The notes: generated by a model not told the origin, from the letters alone. A DNA stretch of 64,000 nt from Legionella qingyii (GCF_003184185.1 NZ_QHJG01000003.1:62001-126000), one strand, 5' to 3'; shown: positions 1 through 10,072, counted from the first letter of the stretch. Numbers and translations: made by a program.

Positions 1-1
1 A

Positions 2-1030
2 GAGTTTAGATTTGTCGGTATTCCAACCAGCTTGGTATTTTTACAGGCATTTGTTGCCGTCATTTTTTTTACTACCTTAATCTTGTCCGCAGTAATAACC
101 GAACGAAAAAAAGCACAAGAAGAATTACTGCAAGCAAATATCAAACTGGAATCCCGAGTGGAACAACGTACGCGGGATCTGAATAAAAAGAACATTCAAC
201 TTAATAAAGCATTAGAAACTTTAAAGCAGGCAGAGGCTCAATTAATTCAAGCAGAGAAAATGTCTTCATTAGGAGTATTAACCGCAGGGATTGCTCATGA
301 AATCAACAATCCGGTTAATTTTATATCGGCCAATATCGGTCCATTAAAAAATGACATTGATGATATTATGCAACTATTAAAAAAATACGAAGAAATTACC
401 CCTGAAACACCAATAAAAAATAAATTACTCGAAATTTCAAAATACAGCGAAGCTATCGATTTGGCTTGCACCCTGCAAGAAACCCATAATTTACTTGATG
501 GCATTGAAGAGGGGGCAAGACGCACCGCAAATATTGTAAAGGATTTACGCACTTTTTCGCGGCTTGATGAGGGAGCGCTGAAACATGCTAATATTCACGA
601 GAATATCGACTCCACCTTAACTTTATTACACAATCAATTTCGCGATCGAATTATTATTAATAAAAACTATGGTGATATTCCTGAAATAGAATGTTATCCA
701 GGAAAAATCAATCAAGTATTTATGAATATCCTCACCAACGCAGCACATGCAATTCCTGAACACGGGGAAATTACTATTACAACCACTAAGGAACAAGATC
801 ACATTTTAATTAGTATTCGTGATACAGGCACAGGAATGACTAAAGAAACAATAAATAAGATTTTCGAACCTTTTTATACTACGAAACCAGTTGGAAAAGG
901 AACCGGTTTAGGTTTATCTATTTCTTACAGTATTATTCACGAACACCATGGAACCATTTCAATTAAGAGTGTTTTAGGAAAAGGAAGTGAATTTATCATC
1001 ACTCTACCCATTAAATATGTCAGTAACTGA
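2..1030 (+). CDS. Membrane sensor histidine kinase (3' part, gene starts before the window)
   Basis: The reading frame is open from base 2, so the 5' end lies outside the window; the TTG at 32 is not a convincing start. The visible N-terminus is one hydrophobic segment (residues 1-21 from the TTG) followed by ITERKKAQEEL and a coiled coil, like the end of a MASE1-type membrane sensor running into a kinase. The HisKA domain has the phospho-acceptor His89 in GIAHEINNP. The HATPase domain shows an N box (NILTNAAHAI), a G1 box (DTGTGM) and a G2 box (GKGTGLGLS). There is no receiver domain, and no partner response regulator follows. It should autophosphorylate at the inner membrane in response to an unknown signal. 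The MASE1 reading is an inference from about 20 residues. Confidence 0.9.
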   Translation, partial: EFRFVGIPTSLVFLQAFVAVIFFTTLILSAVITERKKAQEELLQANIKLESRVEQRTRDLNKKNIQLNKALETLKQAEAQLIQAEKMSSLGVLTAGIAHEINNPVNFISANIGPLKNDIDDIMQLLKKYEEITPETPIKNKLLEISKYSEAIDLACTLQETHNLLDGIEEGARRTANIVKDLRTFSRLDEGALKHANIHENIDSTLTLLHNQFRDRIIINKNYGDIPEIECYPGKINQVFMNILTNAAHAIPEHGEITITTTKEQDHILISIRDTGTGMTKETINKIFEPFYTTKPVGKGTGLGLSISYSIIHEHHGTISIKSVLGKGSEFIITLPIKYVSN

Positions 1031-1148
1031 ATGAGTGGTCATGATTATAGTCTGGAGGTTGCGAAGCGGAACCCAAAGCGACTCTCAACGGGCTCCACTT
1101 CTTTTTAGCTTGGCTAAAATTTTTGTAGCCCGCTACCATTATTGACCG

Positions 1149-3098
1149 TTACATATTAGCCATTGTTAAAACAAAGTTTGGAATATTGGGTGAGCCTATG
1201 CCAACTCCATCGTTCCAAAATTGGCCTTCTGGCTCAAGGGTAAGTGATGAATCCCATCCAAAAGTTTTGTTCTTAATGGTAAATGCAGAGGCTGGGGCAG
1301 GGGTACCTTGAATTGTGGTAGATGGCGGTGGTGTTGCTCCACTAATAATAAGTGCTGGTGGAATAATAAGATTAATTGCTCTGTTGGCGAGCAAAACATC
1401 ATTCATTTGATACAAATAAGGCGCTGCCTGGCCTATAGGTGTCCCTTTATTCAGTAAACTGCGTGCTTGATTTACTAAGACTAAAGTTGCCGAAAATAAA
1501 GGGCAAGCTAAGCTGGTGCCGCCATCCTTAATTTGTGTTCCATCAGCAATAATCAGTAATCCAGTTTGTGGATCACCAAGCATCGCAATATCAGGTAATG
1601 CACGACGATTTCCAAAATTACTAATAACACCATAACCACCAGCAGTGAAATTTTTAATGGAGCTCTGCCAAGCAACTGGACCATAAAATTGGCTAATGCC
1701 TCCACCAGTACCTCCACCATAGGCATAGGTGCCTTGAGACGCTTTAACCGAACCCCAGACAGTTTCAAATGCATAACGGTAATTTACATCTACAAATAAG
1801 GCAGTTGCTCCGACAGCAGTAGCATAAGCCGAGCTGGCAGGGTAATTAACTTTTGGTGCTGAAGGCCAAGTTCCAGTACATTTTTTTTGAGTACTGTACG
1901 TAAAATCGCCACAATCGCCAGAAGAAAAATTAACACTGATTCCAGCAGCAGCAGCTAATTTCAAAGTTTGTTCAAGTGAAGTATCTAAAACCTCTTCGTT
2001 CCCCCAGCTGTTAGAAATAACGTACGCATTAGAAAAACCAGCAATGGTATTTTTATTCTGAATCAACGTATGAATCACATCAGTTAATATGCTCTTTTGA
2101 TCTTTACCTAGTACCAAAACTGTATTATCTCCAGGTGCTATTGTATGAGATGATTCAATATCCAGAAGGATTTCATGACTCGAAGATGAGGCATTCGGGC
2201 ATGTTGTGAAGGGAGTGCCATCAGGATTAATTATTGCAAAATTCTTTGATGGTCCTGAAGTCACAAAGGGTTTTATCTTGTTTGCTTTAAAATATTGATT
2301 TGCATCCCTCAAAATTTGCTCTGGCCTATTAGTTCCACACGCATCGACAATAACTAAAGTTTGTCCTGTTCCATCGAGATGTGTACCATTAATACGAGGA
2401 ATGTTGTTTAGATTATAAGTCTTTTGTAAATGCTCACCTGTGAAACCTTGCAATGAAATATCTGTAGGAATTGCAAAAGGAGTAAAAGTATTCCAGATAA
2501 AATTTAAATCATGAACCTCTTCAGAATTGTTTGTAACAGTTTCTATGTTCGAGTGAAATTGAGGAATAGTGCTAAGCCCGGTAATTTCGGCAATATATTG
2601 GGCAATTTCCTGATTTAATTTAGGCTTGCTTGCATTGGCATGAGCGATTTTGTTTTGATATCGATAATTATTGATTTGAACGTGAAGGGTTTGTTCAATT
2701 TGCGCCACTGTTCCAGTTATATGAATACTATGATTAACAATGCTTGCCTGCATTCCTTGAGAAGAAAAAAACTGTTGCACGGCTTCTTCCGCTTCTTTCT
2801 TTGGTGCAAATTCTTGTTCATAAAGGGAGGACGTTAAAAATTGATGATATCGAGAACTATTTGGATCATAAATATCTTGAACAAGCTTATCTAATTCGGT
2901 TTGATTACGTATTTTTAACCGCGCTATAAATGAAATTTTTATATTAGGCTCCATAGGTCGAATCAGGGTGGCCTCATTGAGTAAGTTTAGCCCCGGACTA
3001 GGCAAGCTCGATAAGTCACTTGCTTGCTTTGCATAGGAAGTTGTAGTCACAAAACTAAATGACAATAAAAGAAATACTACTTTTTTAAGTTTCAACAT
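1149..3098 (-). CDS. Exported sedolisin/kumamolisin-type serine-carboxyl protease (S53)
   Basis: A secreted acid-acting endopeptidase is likely. Residues 1-23 form a signal peptide. Residues about 45-190 match the pro-kumamolisin activation domain that S53 enzymes remove by self-cleavage. The catalytic domain has the expected residues: Glu309 and Asp313 in HEILLDIE, Asp395 in SSGDCGD, and Ser529 in GGTSLACP. At 649 residues it has the usual length of a pro-form. The start is the ATG at 3098, preceded by GGGAGAT. It begins 16 bases after the stop of the Asp-box protein upstream on the same strand, so the two are probably cotranscribed. Family assignment is firm; the substrate is unknown. Confidence 0.88.
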   Translation of the reverse strand: MLKLKKVVFLLLSFSFVTTTSYAKQASDLSSLPSPGLNLLNEATLIRPMEPNIKISFIARLKIRNQTELDKLVQDIYDPNSSRYHQFLTSSLYEQEFAPKKEAEEAVQQFFSSQGMQASIVNHSIHITGTVAQIEQTLHVQINNYRYQNKIAHANASKPKLNQEIAQYIAEITGLSTIPQFHSNIETVTNNSEEVHDLNFIWNTFTPFAIPTDISLQGFTGEHLQKTYNLNNIPRINGTHLDGTGQTLVIVDACGTNRPEQILRDANQYFKANKIKPFVTSGPSKNFAIINPDGTPFTTCPNASSSSHEILLDIESSHTIAPGDNTVLVLGKDQKSILTDVIHTLIQNKNTIAGFSNAYVISNSWGNEEVLDTSLEQTLKLAAAAGISVNFSSGDCGDFTYSTQKKCTGTWPSAPKVNYPASSAYATAVGATALFVDVNYRYAFETVWGSVKASQGTYAYGGGTGGGISQFYGPVAWQSSIKNFTAGGYGVISNFGNRRALPDIAMLGDPQTGLLIIADGTQIKDGGTSLACPLFSATLVLVNQARSLLNKGTPIGQAAPYLYQMNDVLLANRAINLIIPPALIISGATPPPSTTIQGTPAPASAFTIKNKTFGWDSSLTLEPEGQFWNDGVGIGSPNIPNFVLTMANM

Positions 3099-3114
3099 GA
3101 ATTATCTCCCTATG

Positions 3115-4557
3115 TTATCCGAAAAAAAAGAGACTACTTATTGGACTATATGTGATAAATCCCAAATCATCTCCCGTTGTTAAAGAAAATACATGTCCAT
3201 TCTGAGTTCCTGCATGGATCACGGTTGCATCTGCATTAACAAACAAGGTATAAGTTATTTGGGATAAAAGAGTCCACATGGGATTTGAATTGGTTAAGCT
3301 GTTGGTGAAATAGGCATATTCAAAATTGATGGTTCCAGGTGGTAAGGTGCTATTCGTTGAGGTTTGCCGAGTATTTACATAAAGTTGGTTACTCGTAGCA
3401 AAGACATTTTGAATAGGCACTGGAACACTTGATTCTGGACCATTGATTCTAGCCCAAGTAACTCCATTATTTATTGAATAATAAACATTGCCATCTGCAC
3501 TTCCTGCATAGATAGTAGATGGGGTCAAGAATATACTGTTGACGGCTCCATTACCTGGATTTGTTGCGGTAGATACCCAAGTAGTTCCCTTGTCGCTTGA
3601 GTAGTAAACTTTTCCCTCTTGAGTTCCGACATAAATTTTCGACGTAGTTGTAACAGAGACACTATTTATTGCTGAAGTACCAGGTGCTGTTGTAGCATTC
3701 CAAAAAGTACCATTGTTAGTTGAATAGTAAACTTTACCATCTGCACTGCCTATGTATAAAGTGTTTGGTGTTACAAATATCCCATTCACTGTATTACCCG
3801 GTGATGGTACAGTTGGCGTGGCAATCCAGGTTAAACCATTATTCATAGAAAAATAAACAGAGCCGCTGGCAGTCCCTGCATATACTATTCCTGACCGCGT
3901 AAATGTAACATCTACTGTATGATTGCTATCAATATTGAATAATGTAAACGTTGTTCCACCTTTTTGCGCAGTGCCTCCATCCATTAACCATTCACTAACT
4001 TGATAACCCGCACTAGGCGTTGCCGTAAAAGTCAAACTACTTCCAGCGATGACAGTTTGTGGTGTATTGGGATTAATTTTTCCATGAGCGCCAGCAGTTG
4101 GAGTAATCAAATATTTTGTTACAGGAATTATTGTAATATTTAAAATGTTAGCTAAGGCTGGTCGATAACACTCCAATCCATTTCCTTGTTCACATACAAT
4201 AGGACCACCTTTAATATTGCCTGTCAGTTTGCTTCCATTTACATGCAAATTAAGAGTACAGGATTGATGATAATTCAATTTAAATGGATTTGGACAATTT
4301 CCGGCTGAAGTGACTTGGGTAATCCCTGCCATGTGTTTCATGGACAAGGTATGTGTTTTGCGTGATTGATTCGTTATCGTATATTTAATCGTCGCTGATC
4401 CTATTGGTGTTATAGAAATTGTTGGTGGATAATTGGGATCCGGTGTAAAAGTCCACACGGGTTTACTTGCATAGCTTACTGTAAGGAATAGAAAAGCAAC
4501 CCCAACGAGAAAAAGCTGGGGCAAAGTAGTTTTAAATAGTCGCATCTTCAAATCCAT
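3115..4557 (-). CDS. Exported Asp-box (BNR) repeat protein with an InlB-type B-repeat-like domain
   Basis: The 480-residue protein starts with a signal peptide (to about residue 30). A beta-rich region with paired Cys follows. Residues about 155-220 (AGAHGKINPN, AGYQVSEWLMDGG, DVTF) resemble the divergent InlB B-repeat found in bacterial surface proteins. The C-terminal half holds four repeats ending in Asp-box-like motifs: YFSMNNGLTW, YYSTNNGTFW, YYSSDKGTTW and YYSINNGVTW, which suggest a beta-propeller. No sialidase catalytic residues could be identified, so a binding role is more likely than hydrolysis. It lies directly upstream of the sedolisin gene (16-bp gap) and may be cosecreted with it. 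The exact function is unknown. Confidence 0.75.
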   Translation of the reverse strand: MDLKMRLFKTTLPQLFLVGVAFLFLTVSYASKPVWTFTPDPNYPPTISITPIGSATIKYTITNQSRKTHTLSMKHMAGITQVTSAGNCPNPFKLNYHQSCTLNLHVNGSKLTGNIKGGPIVCEQGNGLECYRPALANILNITIIPVTKYLITPTAGAHGKINPNTPQTVIAGSSLTFTATPSAGYQVSEWLMDGGTAQKGGTTFTLFNIDSNHTVDVTFTRSGIVYAGTASGSVYFSMNNGLTWIATPTVPSPGNTVNGIFVTPNTLYIGSADGKVYYSTNNGTFWNATTAPGTSAINSVSVTTTSKIYVGTQEGKVYYSSDKGTTWVSTATNPGNGAVNSIFLTPSTIYAGSADGNVYYSINNGVTWARINGPESSVPVPIQNVFATSNQLYVNTRQTSTNSTLPPGTINFEYAYFTNSLTNSNPMWTLLSQITYTLFVNADATVIHAGTQNGHVFSLTTGDDLGFITYSPISSLFFFG

Positions 4558-4813
4558 TTTCGGATATTTTAGTGTTTATCTTAAGTTGATTACTGATCTT
4601 AGATCAATAAAAGTTAACAATTTTTTCAATGAGTTAAAAAGGATTCGCGGGCAAAAAATATATCTTATGTAATGGGTACGCTGGCAATAAAAATAGAATA
4701 TTAGTTTTCCTGAGAAGAGGAGGAAGTGCGAACAAACGATTAATGTCTACTGAGAACTCATTAAATACATAACAAATCACCATGAGCATTATTGATTTCT
4801 TTAAGGGTTTTAC

Positions 4814-5545
4814 TTAATTACCAAAATATTTATTATAAATAGTTAAATAGGTCCCATCGGTTTCTATTTGTAACAAGGCTTTATTAATTTTATCAATGAT
4901 GGCCGCATTCTTTTTAAGTGCAATTATTCCATAGCCGTTTCCCATAACAATAGGTTTTCCTACTAGCTGAAATCCTTTGAGGGCATTGTTAAGCAGATAT
5001 TTGGCAACATTTTCATTTACTAAGGCTACATCGATGTCATGATTACTAAGTGCTCCTATTAATGATGTGATTTTGGAATATGCTTTAATGTTTTGTTTGG
5101 AGGTATAATTAGGTAATACATTATATTGGATAAAAGTTGCCTGAAGTGCGCCAATTTTTTTGTTTTTAATATCATCGACTGAGGTGATATTTGAATTCTT
5201 TAATGAGATAAATTGTCCTCTACTTGTTATATAGGGCAGACTGAATACGTAATTTGTTAATTGAGTTGAAGGGAGAGGGCTTGGTAAAAAAGTAATGTCG
5301 ATATAACCTGAATCGAGATCTTTAAATTGCGAATCCAAATCGGTGGGTTTATAGATACATGTTGTAGCAATACGGTTACATATTTCATCCATAAGGTCGA
5401 CACTAAAACCAAAATAATGATTGTCACTGTCGGTTGATGAAAAAGGCGGGGCAAATTTCAAAACGCCTACAACAAGCGGACTGCCATAAGCAAAGAGACT
5501 ACTTGCTAATAGGGTTATAAAAACAATGTGCCTAAAAAGCTTCAT
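4814..5545 (-). CDS. Periplasmic amino-acid-type substrate-binding protein (SBP family 3)
   Basis: The 243-residue protein has a signal peptide ending near AYGS (residue 22) and the standard two-lobe family 3 layout. It opens with VGVLKFAPPFSS and FGFSVDLMDEICNRI (ligand lobe 1), has the hinge region KKIGALQATF, and a C-terminal ALLQIETDGTYLTIYNKYF element. These proteins deliver polar amino acids to ABC importers. No permease or ATPase gene is adjacent, so it is an orphan here: it may feed a distant transporter or act as a sensor. The ligand cannot be told from sequence. The start ATG at 5545 gives a normal signal peptide. Confidence 0.85.
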   Translation of the reverse strand: MKLFRHIVFITLLASSLFAYGSPLVVGVLKFAPPFSSTDSDNHYFGFSVDLMDEICNRIATTCIYKPTDLDSQFKDLDSGYIDITFLPSPLPSTQLTNYVFSLPYITSRGQFISLKNSNITSVDDIKNKKIGALQATFIQYNVLPNYTSKQNIKAYSKITSLIGALSNHDIDVALVNENVAKYLLNNALKGFQLVGKPIVMGNGYGIIALKKNAAIIDKINKALLQIETDGTYLTIYNKYFGN

Positions 5546-5621
5546 GTTGTATATCCATATTATATATAGTTAAACTCTAGAAGGTTAGAAAAGGGTTGTC
5601 AATGAAGTCGGAGAATGAGTG

Positions 5622-6464
5622 TTAACATTGTTTTTTTGTATTCATATATGCAAAGAACTTAATTAAATCATCCAGATCATTATCAGATAAAAATTGTTTA
5701 TCTGAACCGCTCATTCGGCCTTGTGGAAGAATGCGGACTGATTCGGGGTCACGTATAAATTTTTTTAATTGGGTGATGTTAGGATAATAATTCAATGGAT
5801 TTTTTGGGCAATTCAAGTCTGGGCCGATATCGCTTTTTCCAACATGATTTATCATGTGGCAACCCTCACAATGACTAATATAAATTTTGTACCCATTAGC
5901 AATCGATGCGTTTGTTGTTTTGGGAGGCGCAAGAACGTGTTGATAATTAAGTTCTCGGCTAATTTTTATCGTTATGACACTCCATGCCCAATATTCGTTT
6001 GATATATAGGAACGCTCAGGATAAAGCCAAATAATTTCATAAGGTCCAGCCGTAAGCCCGGTATGATTGTCAATTATTGGCCATTTTGATATAGGTTCTA
6101 TGGCCAGCATTGCGATGGATGAATTTTTACTACAATCCATAATTTTATGTGAAGGCACATAGACATGAAAATTATCTTTGGCTATGAACTCGATGATATC
6201 TTGTTGTCCTATATGAAAGGGGGCGAGTAACTTGCATAAAGGAATAGCTTTATGATGCATGACTCTATTTGGATAAGCGCGGTCATTATTAATCGTTACT
6301 TGGGTTAGGTCGGGGTGGGTTAGTAATTCAGATTTAGTCAAAGTAAACGATTTATTCGGAGAAGCAATTTGAAGTGCGCTGTATGATGATTCGCTCGAGG
6401 TATAAGCAGTTTTCCATATGAGCCAGAGACCAATCAATAAAAAACTATACTTTAATCCCTTCAC
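5622..6464 (-). CDS. Membrane-anchored or exported cytochrome c with an extra N-terminal domain
   Basis: The 280-residue protein begins with a hydrophobic segment (residues 5-20) that is a signal peptide or anchor. The C-terminal third is a class I cytochrome c: haem motif Cys199-x-x-Cys202-His203, and Met251 in LPQGRMSGSD is the likely axial ligand. Residues about 38-165 form a separate domain; its LTKSELL, VTINNDRAYP and FIAKDNFHVYVPS segments faintly resemble molybdopterin-oxidoreductase-type beta domains, but no cofactor Cys is clear. It probably carries electrons in the periplasm for an unidentified dehydrogenase. It is 76 bases downstream of the solute-binding gene's start, on the same strand. 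The haem domain is certain; the N-terminal domain is not recognised. Confidence 0.8.
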   Translation of the reverse strand: MKGLKYSFLLIGLWLIWKTAYTSSESSYSALQIASPNKSFTLTKSELLTHPDLTQVTINNDRAYPNRVMHHKAIPLCKLLAPFHIGQQDIIEFIAKDNFHVYVPSHKIMDCSKNSSIAMLAIEPISKWPIIDNHTGLTAGPYEIIWLYPERSYISNEYWAWSVITIKISRELNYQHVLAPPKTTNASIANGYKIYISHCEGCHMINHVGKSDIGPDLNCPKNPLNYYPNITQLKKFIRDPESVRILPQGRMSGSDKQFLSDNDLDDLIKFFAYMNTKKQC

Positions 6465-6884
6465 GGTAACTCCTGGCTTTTATAGTTGTTTTATTTAGAC
6501 TAGGACTTACCAAAAAAACCAAGTTGAGGCAAAAAATGTTTTAATGAGGGAGTTAGATAAAATAAGTTACTGAATTAAAACATTTTTTAACAAAGAGATT
6601 GGATTCTTTCATAAGTCCTGTAGATACAAGTGAATTACTTTTACATAGATCTGAGAATTTTTCCAGAAAAAATAGAATTACTTGTTTATTGTTTTTATTG
6701 TTATTTTTTAAAAAATATCAAAACGAATTTAAATAACTGAAGCAGTAGTTATAAATAGAGTCTTGAAAATAAAATCTTGATTTTTGCTTTCATAATCATC
6801 ATAGTGCAGAGCTAAAACCTATGATGAAAAATGATAAAAACCTCCATTTGATAATAAATATATTCTTAATCAGGAGTATGAGAA
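6465..6884. other. Intergenic, 420 bp, no gene
   Basis: This AT-rich gap separates the divergent cytochrome c and acid phosphatase genes and must hold promoters for both. I see no convincing open frame, RNA or strong hairpin. The phosphatase has a good ribosome-binding site, AGGAG, just before its ATG. Confidence 0.6.
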
Positions 6885-7955
6885 ATGGTTTACAAATTTC
6901 GTTTAAGCTTTGCATTATTACTGAGTGTGCCATCACTTTTATTTGCAGATGATACACTTATTTTTGCTGTTGATATCATTCGGCATGGTGATAGGACACC
7001 GATTATTCCTCTTTCAGCAGTAAATTACCAATGGCAAGAGGGACCTGGGCAGCTTACTGCCGAGGGCATGCAACAAGAATATAAAATGGGCATGCAATTT
7101 CGTAAAAAATATATTGAGCAAACACATTTATTGCCTGAGCATTACGAGCATGGAAGAATGTATGTGCGCTCCACTGATTATGAACGCACACTGATGAGCG
7201 CCCAATCATTATTAATGGGATTGTATCCTCCAGGGACAGGACCCAATACTACAGAATCTTCTCTGCCAGCTTTACCTTATGCTGTTCAGCCTATTCCTGT
7301 TTTTAGTGCTCCATCTAAATATGATGAAGTGATTATTCAGCAGATAAGTTCCGCGGAACGAGCAAAATTAATGGAGCAATATGTATACTCTACGACGGAA
7401 TGGCAACAAAAAAATAATGAGCTCAAGGATAAATACCCTCTTTGGAGTGCTCTGACAGGAGTTCAAATTAAAAACTTGGCTAATCTTGAATTATTAGGCG
7501 ATGCTTTATACGTTCATCAAATACATAACGCTCCGATGCCAATTGGATTGAGTAATCAAGATATCGAAACAATTATTAGCGCCAGTAATTGGGCTTTTAT
7601 GGCGCAAGAAAAACCTCAAGCAGTTGCAGCTGCTTACAGTACAAAACTCATGACGAATATTGCCAATTATCTCAATATTGGTAGCCAGAAAAAATCCAAG
7701 CTAAAATATGTTTTATTATCTGGTCATGATACGACTATTGCGAGTGCATTGAGCTTTTTGGGCTCTCCCTTGGAAATAGCCCCACCGTATGCTTCAAATC
7801 TCAATTTCTCACTTTACGAACATGATGAAAATTATTATCTGGTAAAAATCACTTATAATGGTAACCCAGTTTCGATTCCAGCGTGTGGTGGGAACACATG
7901 TGAATTGCAACAATTTATAAAACTGGTGAATGGCTCTAAGAATTATTCGATTTAA
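6885..7955 (+). CDS. map: Exported histidine acid phosphatase (Map-like)
   Basis: The enzyme hydrolyses phosphomonoesters at acid pH through a phospho-histidine intermediate. A signal peptide occupies residues 1-21. The family motif RHGxRxP is present as Arg33-His34-Gly-Asp-Arg37-Thr-Pro, and the proton donor pair His281-Asp282 lies in LLSGHDTTI. Two Cys near the C-terminus (PACGGNTC) could form a disulphide. The 356-residue length fits the major acid phosphatase Map of Legionella pneumophila, a type II-secreted enzyme; that export route here is inferred from homology. The gene stands alone between divergent or convergent neighbours, with AGGAG ahead of the ATG. Confidence 0.9.
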   Translation: MVYKFRLSFALLLSVPSLLFADDTLIFAVDIIRHGDRTPIIPLSAVNYQWQEGPGQLTAEGMQQEYKMGMQFRKKYIEQTHLLPEHYEHGRMYVRSTDYERTLMSAQSLLMGLYPPGTGPNTTESSLPALPYAVQPIPVFSAPSKYDEVIIQQISSAERAKLMEQYVYSTTEWQQKNNELKDKYPLWSALTGVQIKNLANLELLGDALYVHQIHNAPMPIGLSNQDIETIISASNWAFMAQEKPQAVAAAYSTKLMTNIANYLNIGSQKKSKLKYVLLSGHDTTIASALSFLGSPLEIAPPYASNLNFSLYEHDENYYLVKITYNGNPVSIPACGGNTCELQQFIKLVNGSKNYSI

Positions 7956-8049
7956 GAGTCTTTTTTCTCCTTCGTGAATGCGAGGGAGGCCCATTGGTAG
8001 ATATCTTATTTGCTCTGATCCGCGGCGGCAATTGGTTCCAACTTGGATT

Positions 8050-9531
8050 TTATAAATAACGTTCTTTAATATGTGCAAAATAATAATCAGGATTTAATGC
8101 CTCACCTGTTGCTTGCCGCAATAGTTCAGGATAGGTTAATAACCTTCCCTTTTGATGAATATTTTTTCTTAGCCAAGATAATAATGATGTAAAATTGCCT
8201 TGCTGTAATTGCTCTTTAAGGTCGGGAATTGATTTTTTTACTGCTGAAAATAATTGAGCGGCAATTAATGCTCCAAATGTATAAGCAGGAAAGTATCCAA
8301 AAATGCCTGATGGCCAATGAACATCTTGCATTACTCCATTTTTATCATCGCCTTTTGTTGATAGTCCTAAATATTTCTGCATGGATGAATCCCATACTTC
8401 AGGCAAGTCAGCGACAGTAATTTCGGAAGAAAACAATTGTTGCTCTATTTCGTAACGAAGTATCACATGTAAGGGATATGTTACTTCATCCGCATCAACA
8501 CGGATTAAACCGGGTTGAACCTTTGTGTAATGATAAAAAATATTTTCTGCCGTGATATTCTCTACATCTTTAAAATAGTTCTGTGCGATAGGTACAAGAA
8601 AATGGATGTATTCCAAACTTCTACAAATTTGCATTTCAATAAACAAGGACTGACTTTCGTGAACAGCCATCCCTAAAGAATGACCGACAGGTTGCGTACT
8701 CCATTCTTTCGATAGTCCTTGTTCATATAGGGCATGGCCAGTTTCATGGGTAATTGCCATTAAGGACGATAAAAACTCATGCTCGTTATAACGTGTAGTA
8801 ATGCGAACATCACTGGAAATACCACCACAAAACGGATGATGGCTTACATCCAGTCGCCCGTGATTAAAATCGAAACCCAGACGAGTCATTATTTCCATGC
8901 CAAGTTGTTTTTGCTTTTCTACCGGAAAATTTCCTGTAAGCGTTTTTATTTGTCTGGTTTTTTGTTTCTCAATGATGCTGGGAATAAGCTTGGCAAGTTC
9001 ATGTTTTAATGAATTAAAAATCGGAGTAATTGTTTTACAATCTAAATCTGGGGAATACTCATCAATTAAAACATCCAAAGTAGGCTTATTAAATGTTTGT
9101 GATTTAATCTCCGCCATCATTTTTACTTTTTGAAATAATTTTTCCAGGTAAGGTTTAAACGTTTTCCAATCATTTTTTTGGCGTAATTCTCGCCAAGCTT
9201 GGCCACAAATTAAGGATTCATTAGTAAATTCTTCGACTAAATTTACGGGAATACAGGTTGCCTGAAGATACTCTTTTTCCATCCAATAAAGATTTTTTTG
9301 TTGCCATAATGATAAACTGTCAATATCTTTTGCTTGCTTTATCAAGTCACCAACTTTTTTATTAGTTAGCCAATCATGCTGAACAGCGCTTAATGTAGCT
9401 AACGCTTCTGCTCGTGCTTTACCTCCACCAGCTGGCATCATTGATGCTTCATCCCAGGAAACAATTGCCGCTAGATTTTCAAAATCATAATATTTTTTAA
9501 AATGCTGTTCTAACTGTTGGTATGCATTCAT
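8050..9531 (-). CDS. M32 family metallocarboxypeptidase (carboxypeptidase Taq type)
   Basis: This is a cytoplasmic zinc carboxypeptidase with broad C-terminal specificity. The zinc site is His262-Glu-Thr-Gly-His266, with Glu292 in HESQS as the third ligand. The M32 hallmark DVRITTRY is at 241-248, and HHPFCGG at 231-237 is also typical. The length of 493 residues is normal and there is no signal peptide. The gene converges on map and lies upstream of nothing obviously related. Assignment to the family is secure; physiological substrates are unknown. Confidence 0.93.
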   Translation of the reverse strand: MNAYQQLEQHFKKYYDFENLAAIVSWDEASMMPAGGGKARAEALATLSAVQHDWLTNKKVGDLIKQAKDIDSLSLWQQKNLYWMEKEYLQATCIPVNLVEEFTNESLICGQAWRELRQKNDWKTFKPYLEKLFQKVKMMAEIKSQTFNKPTLDVLIDEYSPDLDCKTITPIFNSLKHELAKLIPSIIEKQKTRQIKTLTGNFPVEKQKQLGMEIMTRLGFDFNHGRLDVSHHPFCGGISSDVRITTRYNEHEFLSSLMAITHETGHALYEQGLSKEWSTQPVGHSLGMAVHESQSLFIEMQICRSLEYIHFLVPIAQNYFKDVENITAENIFYHYTKVQPGLIRVDADEVTYPLHVILRYEIEQQLFSSEITVADLPEVWDSSMQKYLGLSTKGDDKNGVMQDVHWPSGIFGYFPAYTFGALIAAQLFSAVKKSIPDLKEQLQQGNFTSLLSWLRKNIHQKGRLLTYPELLRQATGEALNPDYYFAHIKERYL

Positions 9532-9619
9532 GAATGGTTCTCATTATTCTGTTTTGATTCAGGTATTTTTTAAATATATATGCATATTCACATGATTCAA
9601 ATAAATTTATGTTTCGTAT

Positions 9620-10072
9620 TTAATAAATAAAAGGAATTATTTTTTTCTTAACCGTTGATACGTACTTTGCATATTCAGGATATTTCTTGCTTAATAAAGC
9701 TTCTTCTTTTTTCGCTTTGAAATGAAAAAAAATGATTAATGCAAGCGAAGCGATTATAGAGAGTATCGAGCCCCAGAATAAACACCAGCCAACAGCCATA
9801 AGAATTATTCCGGTATAGATAGGGTGGCGTATAATACTGTAAATTCCTGAGGTCACTAACTGAGCATTGTCTATGGGGGTGACAACCGGAGTAAAAGCGA
9901 CTCCTAATTGCTTTATAGCAATTATAAGAACCCACAAACCAATAATGAACAACACAGGGCCTATAATCTGCAATACCCAAATAGGGAAACGTGCGAAAGG
10001 GGTGAGCACGAGAATTGCAGTACCGATGCAGGCTTGTATTGTCACATATTTATCTAGATATTTTGCGATCAT
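9620..10072 (-). CDS. Isoprenylcysteine carboxyl methyltransferase-like membrane protein
   Basis: The 150-residue protein has four or five membrane segments and the C-terminal signature of the ICMT/phospholipid methyltransferase superfamily: LVTSGIYSIIRHPIYTGIILM, then a hydrophobic stretch and EEALLSKKYPEYAKY. In this family the RHPxY and E...Y elements form the SAM site. Bacterial members methylate unknown lipids or isoprenoids. The gene is 88 bases past the M32 peptidase start and has its own ATG at 10072. The real substrate cannot be told. Confidence 0.8.
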   Translation of the reverse strand: MIAKYLDKYVTIQACIGTAILVLTPFARFPIWVLQIIGPVLFIIGLWVLIIAIKQLGVAFTPVVTPIDNAQLVTSGIYSIIRHPIYTGIILMAVGWCLFWGSILSIIASLALIIFFHFKAKKEEALLSKKYPEYAKYVSTVKKKIIPFIY

